Translations under genes and position numbers: made by a program
DNA from: Streptococcus sp. SK643
GTDB lineage: Bacteria > Bacillota > Bacilli > Lactobacillales > Streptococcaceae
NCBI RefSeq assembly: GCF_000259505.1
Contig: NZ_AJMM01000021.1
Location: 1 to 54,579 of the forward strand
Length of the DNA: 54,579 nt
Direction of reading: 5' to 3'
In this document: positions 9,430 through 18,600 of the stretch, piece after piece
Layout: every line of letters begins with the position of its first letter
Position numbering within the stretch: position 1 is the first letter of the stretch
Notes under the pieces: model-generated
Told to the model about the DNA's origin: nothing
Seen by the model: only the letters and a program-made list of their open reading frames with translations
The model's database searches: none

Positions 9430-9467
9430 GAAAGGTAAGATTTTATTTAGAAATGGGACTGATTTGT

Positions 9468-11510
9468 ATGAGAAAATTTAACAGCCATTCGATTCCGATT
9501 CGGCTTAATTTATTGTTTTCAATCGTCATTTTACTATTTATGACCATTATTGGTCGTTTGCTGTATATGCAAGTTTTGAACAAGGAGTTTTATGAAACAA
9601 AGTTAGCTTCAGCTAGTAAAACCAAGGTCACAACTAGTTCGGCTCGTGGAGAGATTTATGATGCTAGCGGTAAGCCTTTGGTTGAAAATATAGCCAAACA
9701 AGTTGTTTCCTTTACTCGAAACAATAAAATGACAGCTACTGATTTGAAAGAAACTGCAAAAAAATTAGTTGCTTATGTTACTCTTACATCCCCTAATGTG
9801 ACGGAACGTCAACTGGCAGACTATTATTTGGCAGATCCTGAAATTTATAAAAAAACAGTTGAAACTCTACCAAAAGATAAACGCTTAAGTTCAGATGGCA
9901 ATCGTCTATCAGAATCAGAACTTTATAACAATGCAGTTGAAAGCGTTCAGCTTAGCCAACTAAACTACACAGATGAGGAAAAGAAAGTAATTTATCTTTT
10001 TAGCCAACTAAATGCGGTGGGAAATTTTGCTACTGGAAGTATTGCAACAGATACTTTGACAGATGCTCAAATCGCTCTGATTGCCTCTTCCTCTAAAGAG
10101 TTACCTGGTGTTAGCATTTCTACTTCCTGGGATCGAAAAGTCTTAGATACTTCACTCTCATCCATTGTAGGAAGTGTATCCAGTGAAAAAAGTGGTCTTC
10201 CAGCAGAGGATGCGGATGAATATCTTAAAAAAGGCTATTCTTTAAATGACCGTGTCGGAACGTCTTACTTGGAAAAACAATATGAAGAAAACTTACAAGG
10301 AAAACGATCGGTTAAAGAAATTCACTTGGATAAGTATGGCAACATGGAAAGTGTTGAAAATATTGAAGAAGGGACTAAAGGCAATAATATTAAGCTGACA
10401 ATCGATTTAGCTTTCCAAGATAGTGTTGATAACCTCCTAAAAAGTTATTTTAATTCAGAATTAGGGAATGGTGGAGCTAAATATTCTGAAGGAGTGTATG
10501 CAGTAGCTCTCAATCCAAAAACTGGTGCAGTTTTGTCTATGTCAGGAATCAAACATGATTTAAAAACAGAAGAGTTGACACCTGACTCCTTGGGGACAGT
10601 GACCAATGTCTATGTTCCAGGTTCGGTTGTCAAGGCAGCAACTATTAGTTCTGGTTGGGAAAATGGTATCTTATCAGGTAATCAGACACTAACAGATCAG
10701 TCTATTGTTTTTCAAGGTTCATCTCCTATTAATTCTTGGTATACAGCATTTTCTGGACCAATGTCGATTACGGCAGTTCAGGCTCTGGAGTACTCATCAA
10801 ATACCTATATGATACAAACTGCCTTAGGTCTTATGGGACAGACCTATCAGCCGAACATGATTGTCGGGACCAGTAATCTTGAGTCTGCTATGGGTAAACT
10901 ACGTGCAACCTTTGCTGAATATGGGTTGGGTTCTGCAACAGGAATTGATTTACCAGATGAGTCAACTGGTTTTATCCCAAAAGATTATAGTTTTGCCAAT
11001 TATATTACAAATGCTTTTGGTCAGTTTGACAATTATACTCCGATGCAGTTGGCCCAGTATGTAGCAACTATTGCCAATAATGGTGTACGTGTTGCCCCTC
11101 ATATTGTTGAGGGAATTTATGGTAATAATGAAAAGGGAGAGCTAGGAGATTTGATTCAGCAACTTCAACCGACCGAAATGAATAAAGTCAAGATTTCAGA
11201 ATCTGATTTGAGTTTATTGCACCAAGGATTTTATCAAGTGGCTCATGGCACTAGTGGCTTGACAACAGGGCGTGCATTTTCAAATGGGGCCTTGGTGTCT
11301 ATTAGTGGTAAAACAGGTACAGCTGAAAGCTATTTAGCTAATGGTCAGCAAGCTACCAATACCAACGCTGTTGCCTATGCACCATCTGATAATCCACAGA
11401 TTGCCGTTGCGGTTGTTTTTCCACACAATACTAATCTAACAAATGGAGTTGGCCCATCAATCGCGCGAGACATTATCAATCTTTATCAAAAACACCATCC
11501 AATGAATTAG
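9468..11510 (+). CDS. pbp2b: Penicillin-binding protein 2B (peptidoglycan transpeptidase)
   Basis: A class B transpeptidase for peripheral cell wall synthesis, anchored by one N-terminal helix ([19 protein letters not shown]) and acting outside the membrane. From the ATG at 9468 the protein has 680 residues and the catalytic motifs fall at the standard pneumococcal positions: S386-V-V-K, S443-S-N445, and KTGTAES near 615. A start five codons earlier (9453) is also possible; neither has a strong ribosome site. Thr446, whose change to Ala accompanies penicillin resistance, is intact. The segment before SSN reads [15 protein letters not shown], which differs from the pneumococcal form I remember (WYTQAYGSFPITAVQ). 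It is 10 bp upstream of recR. Confidence 0.95.
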   Translation: MRKFNSHSIPIRLNLLFSIVILLFMTIIGRLLYMQVLNKEFYETKLASASKTKVTTSSARGEIYDASGKPLVENIAKQVVSFTRNNKMTATDLKETAKKLVAYVTLTSPNVTERQLADYYLADPEIYKKTVETLPKDKRLSSDGNRLSESELYNNAVESVQLSQLNYTDEEKKVIYLFSQLNAVGNFATGSIATDTLTDAQIALIASSSKELPGVSISTSWDRKVLDTSLSSIVGSVSSEKSGLPAEDADEYLKKGYSLNDRVGTSYLEKQYEENLQGKRSVKEIHLDKYGNMESVENIEEGTKGNNIKLTIDLAFQDSVDNLLKSYFNSELGNGGAKYSEGVYAVALNPKTGAVLSMSGIKHDLKTEELTPDSLGTVTNVYVPGSVVKAATISSGWENGILSGNQTLTDQSIVFQGSSPINSWYTAFSGPMSITAVQALEYSSNTYMIQTALGLMGQTYQPNMIVGTSNLESAMGKLRATFAEYGLGSATGIDLPDESTGFIPKDYSFANYITNAFGQFDNYTPMQLAQYVATIANNGVRVAPHIVEGIYGNNEKGELGDLIQQLQPTEMNKVKISESDLSLLHQGFYQVAHGTSGLTTGRAFSNGALVSISGKTGTAESYLANGQQATNTNAVAYAPSDNPQIAVAVVFPHNTNLTNGVGPSIARDIINLYQKHHPMN

Positions 11511-11520
11511 AGAGGAAATT

Positions 11521-12117
11521 ATGCTATATCCAACACCTATTGCCAAGTTGATTGACAGTTATTCAAAGCTTCCGGGAATCGGAATTAAAACAGCTACTCG
11601 CCTAGCCTTTTATACCATTGGGATGTCTGATGATGATGTCAATGAATTTGCAAAAAATCTTCTTTCTGCAAAGCGAGAATTGACCTACTGTTCGATTTGC
11701 GGTCGTTTGACAGATGACGATCCATGCTCGATTTGTACGGATTCGACTAGGGATCAGACAACCATCTTGGTGCTCGAAGATAGTAAAGATGTGGCAGCTA
11801 TGGAAAATATTCAAGAATATCACGGGCTCTACCATGTTCTACATGGACTGATTTCACCTATGAATGGTGTCAGTCCAGATGATATCAATCTAAAGAGTCT
11901 TATGACTCGCCTCATGGATAGTGAAGTTTCTGAAGTTATTGTAGCAACCAATGCGACTGCAGATGGGGAAGCAACTTCCATGTATTTATCTCGATTGCTC
12001 AAACCAGCAGGGATAAAGGTGACGCGTTTAGCAAGAGGACTAGCAGTAGGAGCAGATATTGAGTATGCTGACGAAGTCACTTTATTACGAGCTATTGAAA
12101 ATCGTACAGAATTGTAG
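11521..12117 (+). CDS. recR: Recombination mediator RecR
   Basis: A 198-residue DNA-binding protein that works with RecF and RecO to load RecA at gaps. Seen are the helix-hairpin-helix ([14 protein letters not shown], residues 17-30), a four-cysteine zinc site (C57, C60, C69, C72) and the Toprim domain starting [24 protein letters not shown] is the ribosome site, 10 bp after pbp2b, so they share an mRNA. In pneumococcus, as I remember, ddl and murF follow; here they are absent and a terminator and adhesin follow instead. Confidence 0.97.
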   Translation: MLYPTPIAKLIDSYSKLPGIGIKTATRLAFYTIGMSDDDVNEFAKNLLSAKRELTYCSICGRLTDDDPCSICTDSTRDQTTILVLEDSKDVAAMENIQEYHGLYHVLHGLISPMNGVSPDDINLKSLMTRLMDSEVSEVIVATNATADGEATSMYLSRLLKPAGIKVTRLARGLAVGADIEYADEVTLLRAIENRTEL

Positions 12118-12274
12118 ATTGGCTTTTAAAAATCATTTTAGTGGAGTTTATCTGTCTATCCAACAGATCAAATCATCTTACCAAGAATGCTGATATTCGA
12201 AAACATCTTTTTTAAGAGCAAATCGAATAAATGGCTCTTAAATGCCATAGAAATAATCATTAATTCACTAGAAG

Positions 12275-12308
12275 CCTTGTCCCTCACTTAAATAGGGATG
12301 AGGTTTTT
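12275..12308 (+). terminator. Terminator downstream of recR
   Basis: CCTTGTCCCT (12275-12284) pairs with AGGGATGAGG (12294-12303), with two G-U pairs and a 9-base loop, followed by TTTTT. It lies 158 bp after the recR stop, which fits the remnant of a longer former operon. Confidence 0.65.
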
Positions 12309-12552
12309 ATGTTTTACAGATAGTGTTAATCGTTAGAATTGTAGTAGTAAATTATCAAAATAATTTAAAATCCTATATAAAAATAATGCCTACTGTCTGT
12401 TTGAATAATTAAAGAGCTATTGCTATCTCTAAAATACAAGAGAAAAAAATGATAAATATAATGATATTTAAAAAATATCAAAAAAAATATTATTTATTAG
12501 TTATCGTATATATTGCTAAATTATTGGGAAAATGTTAAAATTACTGTGGGTA

Positions 12553-12582
12553 TTGGTGCCAATTACTACTCATAGGTATAAA
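12553..12582 (+). promoter_or_regulatory. Candidate promoter of the giant adhesin
   Basis: A -35-like TTGGTG (12553-12558) stands 18 bp from TATAAA (12577-12582). An alternative -10, TATAAT, is at 12591-12596. Either predicts a leader of about 90-100 bases. Confidence 0.35.
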
Positions 12583-12685
12583 TAGATTTTTATAATATAA
12601 ACATATATGAATATATGATTTTCGGTGAGTAGTTATTTGTTCATCTATATTGCAAAAAATAATTATTTGGAGGTTGCTCTCGAAA

Positions 12686-15600
12686 ATGAAAGGCAAACAA
12701 CAAGAGTTTCGAACAGAAAAGTTCATTCGTTACGGTATTCGTAAGTATAGTTTTGGTGCAGCATCAGTAGCGATTGCTGCTGGTTTACTATTTCTAGGAA
12801 ATGGTGCAGTTTCAGCAGCAGAAGCTCAAGTGACTTCTGGAGCGAATTTGGAAACTACTGCTAGCCCAGAAAATAAAGCAGGAACCAGTGATCAAGCAGT
12901 GAAACCAGAGGTTTCTGAAAAAGAAACACAAGCGGAAGAGACAAAAAAAGTAAATAGAGACATTCTAGAGGCGAGTATCTCTGGTTTGGAGTCTAAATTA
13001 TCTTCTGCAAAATACGCGGATGCAAATGTTATTGCAACTGCAAATGAAGTTCTAGGGAATGCTAAAGAAGCTCTAGGGAAAATAGATGCAAATCAAGCTG
13101 AAGTTGATCGTCAAGCTGCTAAGGTATCGGCTCTTACAACAGTCGTGAATGAAGCCAATCATACTGGTTTTGATAAAGTTGTTGAAGCTAGAAAAGAAGA
13201 GGCAGCAAAAGCAACGGAATCAGAAGATAAATCACTGTCTTTAGTAACTAAAGTATTGACTCAAGTATCATCAGAAGCTGAAGTAACTAACAGATTAGCA
13301 GAAAATGAACTTGAAAAACAAGAAGTTAAGGAAGAAAATAAAGCAGCTATTTCTGCTGCTGTTGCTAAGAACCAAGCTATTCTTTCTGAAACAAAATCAT
13401 TTTTAGCAGATAAGAGCGTAACAAAAGAACAAGTAGATGCGCAACTTGAACGTTTGAATGAATCGATTCTTGCGGTATATGATGAACTTAAAAAAGCAGG
13501 TCTTGATCGTGATGGAAGATTCGCTGTAGCTCTTTCAGCTAATGAAGGGTATACAGCTGCTTCTACAGAATTAAGAAAAGAAAATGGAGAATTCGCTACT
13601 GCAACAGGTAAATCTTACAAAGTTTTAGACGGTAATAGCAACTATAAAATTTATGTTCGTGGTTATCAATCAGATAATACAGATGTAGCTGCAGCAAACA
13701 ATGGTAAAGCTGGGACAAGTGGACGTACAGATATTCCATTATCTAAAACAGAAGCTCAAAAAGTAGGACGTGAAGCAGAACTATGGAAAGGCAAACTTCG
13801 TGTCACTGGTAAATCTAACAACAATAATACATGGGGTGCAGGTGGTGCTTACGAATACTTAACCACAGAAATCTACGGATATACATATGAGCAAGGAAAC
13901 CACTATGTATATATCACTGATGCTAAAAAACGTTTCACTTTATCACCAGAAGCAGAAGCTGCGGGATATAAAATTAAAGATATCCAACTAAGTAACTTAG
14001 TTCCTGGTACAGGATATAATGAAAAAACAGATACTGTAGAAGGATACGTAGCATCGAACCTTCAAAATGGTGTTTATGATATGCGTTATATCGTTACAGT
14101 TGAAAAAGATGGTCAATCTCAACAAGTTACTTTCCGTGACTTAACAGCTGGATGGATTGGATGGCAAGACTCAACAGCTCCATTAATTAAAGGTACATCT
14201 ACAATGGTCACAATTGGAGATGAAGTGAACCATAATATTAAATATGTTGATAACGATGGTGTGAATAAGGATACTCGTGCTAACTATGCTCGTACTGATG
14301 GAACTCCATTTACAGCTGGTTCTGAAGCAGCTCCATCATCTACAGCTAAAACAGCAGACTTCACAGCTGTTGATGGTAGTAAAGTAAGAGCGATGGCAAA
14401 TCCTCAAACAGTTACGGCTCACACTACATTAAATGGAGTATATACAGGAAAAGACACACCTATTAAGGATGTTGTTCCTGGTTTAGATTATAATCCACAA
14501 TCAGGTACTGTTCACGGTACAGCAACAGAAGCTGGGATCTTCACTGTAGCAGCATATGCTAAAGACTACAACGACTCCACAAATGCTAAGAATGTTGACT
14601 GGAATATGTATGGTCAAGAAGCTCATGAAAATATTACGATTGCAGTAGCACCAAAAGTTACAGTATCTAACGTAGAAGCTTATGCAACAAAAGTTCCTGT
14701 AACAGTATCTAATGGTGCTAATAAAGCAGAAATTACAATGCCAGATGGAACAGTTACAAAATTAGTTGTAAAAGACGGTAAATGGACTGTAGCAGAAGGA
14801 ACAACGAATACTGCTGTTAAAGCAGGAGATCAATTAGGAGATGCATCAACAACAGCAACTTCTAATTTCAATCTTCCAGTAACATCTGATTCTACGCAAT
14901 ATGTTGGAGTAGATAGTATTGTAGCGAAAGCAACTACTGATAAAGTTCGTGCGGACTTACAACGTGAAGTTGTGAAAGTGAAAGATGCAAATAATAAAGA
15001 ATATACAGCTACATTTAATAGTGCAACTGGTAAATATGCTCTTGCAAATGAAGATGCCTATGTCCTAAAAGACAATGGAGATGGAACTACAACATTAACA
15101 GAACGTCGTGTTTATACAGATGCAAAAGCAGATGGAAGTGTTGACTACATTGTATACGAATTCACTCGTACATGGAATACAACTTCAAATGCAGCTACTT
15201 TAACAGAAAAAGTTGCAGAAATTCGTAAAAATGGTGAAGTAACAGCGGTCGGTGATGTAACACGTACAGTTACTACATTACCAAAAGCGCAAACAACTAA
15301 TGCACAAGGGGTTACTGTTACAGTAACTTATGATTCAGCAACAGATAAATGGACTGCTTCTGACGGTTCGACTGTTACTGCAGAAAAATCAAATGCAGGA
15401 TGGAAGATTTCTACAGATTCTGGATTCAAAGGATATGTAGCATATCGTGAAGCATCAAGTACAGATGTAGCATCTATCCAAAACGACAAACCAGCGGGAA
15501 CATCAACAAGTTACGCAGATACACAAGGAAATTCTGTAGATTTATTGAAATCACCTAAAGCAAATGTAGCGTTTGAAGATAAAATTGACGATGAGTCAGA

Positions 15601-18600
15601 TGATGCACAGTCTGAAACAATTAAAACTAAATTAACGGTAACTTCACCAAGTGGAGCGAAAAAAGAATTTAACTTAGCAGAAGCAGAAGAAAAAGCATAT
15701 ATTCAAGCACAACGTACTGCAGCAGAAAAAACAAAAGCTGCAGCAGAAGCGGTTGCGAACGCTCGAGGAGCAAATAATGAATTAGCGAAAATTCAAGAAT
15801 TAGTAGACCGTCAAGATAGAATAGTAGAAGATGCTCAAAAAGCTTTAGATGATTTAAATCTTCGTACAATTTCACCAACAGCGAGAGATTTAGCTGAGAA
15901 GAAATTAAATGCGGCAAAAGAACAACAAGCTTCACTAAAAACAGAATTAGATAAAGCGGTAGCAGCATTACCTGGTGTAGAAGCAAAAGTAAAATCAGCT
16001 CGTGATGAGGCTCTTGCAGCTGAAAAAGCTGTAGAAACAGCTCGTGGAGCATTAAAAACAGCAGCAGAGAAGAACTTAGCAAACCCAGAAATCGCAGCAT
16101 ATACTCTAGGTGAGTATGGAAGTTACAAAGTAACAGTAAGAGCTGTTGATTCAAACGGTGTTGTAACAACTCCAACAGTAGGAAAAACAGATTCAGGAGA
16201 AGTTACAGAAGATGCAGTGGCAGAAACAACTTACTACATCGTAGTTTCTAAACCTGAAAAATCTTCTGGTGCAGAAGGTCAAGAACAAACTGATTCAATG
16301 GAAAAAGGATTCAAGACTGGTTTACCAAATGATGCAGAAGTATCTGACTACAAACTTGTTGATCCAGAATCAGGTAAAAAAGTAAGTTCTGTAACTACAA
16401 GTGAAGGTACTTATGAAATTGATGAAAACACAGGTAAAGTGAACTTCACACCAGCTCCAGGATTTATCGGTACGGCTAAACCATTAACAGTTTCAGCTAA
16501 TGTAACCTTAACAGGAGATGATGGAGAACCAGTAGTAGTAGAATCTTCAACTACTTACACACCAACTGTATACGGTGTTAAACCATCAAATGATGAAACT
16601 AAAGGAAAACAAGGACAAACTCAAGAATCTAAATCAGGAAAAGATCGTTTCTCTGAATTAAATACAGGAACTAACACTCCAGATGGTACAAATGTAGACT
16701 GGTCTACAGCTAAGTACTCACTAGAAGGTGCTGATGAAGAAGGCAAAGTTGTGGTGCCAGGAGAAGGAACATATACAATTGATGAGACTGGTAAAGTAAC
16801 ATTTACACCAGAACCAAGCTTTAAAGGTAAAGCACAAGGAGTAGAGGTTAAAGTAGCTTTAACAGCAACAGACTCAGAAGGAAATAAAGTTGAAGTTACA
16901 TCTAGTGGAGACTACACTCCAGAAGTGGAAAAAGTAGAACCAACTGCAGAACCAAAAGAGACAAGTGGAAAACAAGGTAAACCACAAACTCAAGATACAA
17001 CTACAATGTTTAAAGAAGGTGACGAATCAGCACCAATCAATAAATCAACAGTGAAACTTGTAGACCCAACAGGTGCAGAAGTAACAACAATGCCAGCTCT
17101 TAAAGATGGAAAAGAAGTGGGTACTTATACTTTAGACCCAGAAACTGGCGTAATTACATTCCAACCAAATAAAGATTTCACTGGAACACCAGACCCAGCG
17201 AAAGTAACTGCAGCAGACAAAAACGGAACAAAAGTAGAAACAACTTATACTCCAACTGTGACTCCAGTAGTACCAGAAGGACAAGATAAAACTACGACAA
17301 ACCTTCAAGGAAAACCTCAACAAAGTAAAGTAGTCTTTACACCAGGGGACGATGAATTCCCAATCGACGATAAAGTGCCAGCGACGTTCGAAGATGGAAC
17401 GACTACAAAAGTAGTACCAGGAGAAGGAACTTATACAGTAGACCCAGATGGAACAGTTCACTTCCAACCAGAAAAAGACTTCACAGGTGTAGCAAAAGGT
17501 GTAACTGTAAAACGTGTTGATACAAATGGAACGCCAGCTACTGCAAAATACACACCTATTGTTAAACCAGTAGTACCAGAAGGATTCGATAATGTGACTA
17601 CAGGAGTACAAGGTCAAGAACAAAATGGTAAACCTTACTTCAAACCAGGTAATGAAGCAGTACCAATCGATTACGATAAACCAGCAACATTACTTGACCC
17701 AGAAACGAAGCAACCTGTTCCTTCAAATGAACTTCCAGCGAAAGATCCAGAAGGAAATGTAATCGGTAAATATACTTTAGATCCGACTACAGGAGTAGTG
17801 AAATTCACACCAAAAGATAAAAGTTATGTAGGATCAGTACAACCAGTAACAGTTCAACGTGTAGATAAAAATAATACTCCGGCAACAGCTGAATATACTC
17901 CAGTAATCGTAGGGGTTAAACCAACGGCTAAGCCAGCTGAATCAACGGATGTACAAGGTGCAACTCAAAAACAACCTATTATATTCAAAGGTGGAACTGC
18001 AGATTTAGAAGATCCAGCTGGAAATCCAATTAAATCAGATCCGGTACCGATTAATCAAGGTTCAGTTACATTAGTAGGTGAAAATGGAAAACCAACTGAT
18101 GAAGTAGTTGTAAAAGATCCAAAAGATCCAAATAAAGTAATCGGTAAGTATACTCTTGTAAAAGAGCCTGGTAAAGATCCAGTTGCAGTATACACACCAG
18201 AAGACAAAACATATGTAGGACAAGTTCCACCGGTAACTATTCAAGCAGCAGATATGAATGGAACTCCAGTAAGAACAACGTACACACCTAACATTAAACC
18301 TGTTAAACCAACAGCAACACCAGCTGAAACAACAGATGTTCAAGGTAAAGCACAAACAGGATTGCCAGAATTCAAAGGTGGAAAAGTAACAGTTAACGAT
18401 GAAGAAAAAATTGTTCCGATTGATGAAACAAAAGCTCCAAAACTAATTGATCCAACAACAGGACAACCAACTGATAAAGTTGTAGTTGAAGGTGAAGGAA
18501 CATACACAATCGAAGATGGTAAAGTGAAATTCCAACCAGAACCACAATTTACAGGAACAGCTACAGGAGTAGAAGTTCAACGTGAAGATACAAACGGAAC

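Larger units (their letters stand above)
12118..12685 (+). other. 568-bp AT-rich gap between recR and the giant adhesin
   Basis: No credible gene is visible. It holds an inverted repeat TTTAAGAGC / GCTCTTAAA (12211-12219, 12234-12242) without a T-run, a terminator (12275-12308), a very AT-rich stretch with the palindromic GATATTTAAAAAATATC near 12462-12480, and a candidate adhesin promoter. This is where gene order departs from that expected for pneumococcus. Confidence 0.6.

Noticed and set aside
12211..12242. Inverted repeat TTTAAGAGC/GCTCTTAAA as a terminator or transposon end
   Set aside because: No T-run follows, no target duplication is visible and no transposase is near; left as an unexplained repeat.
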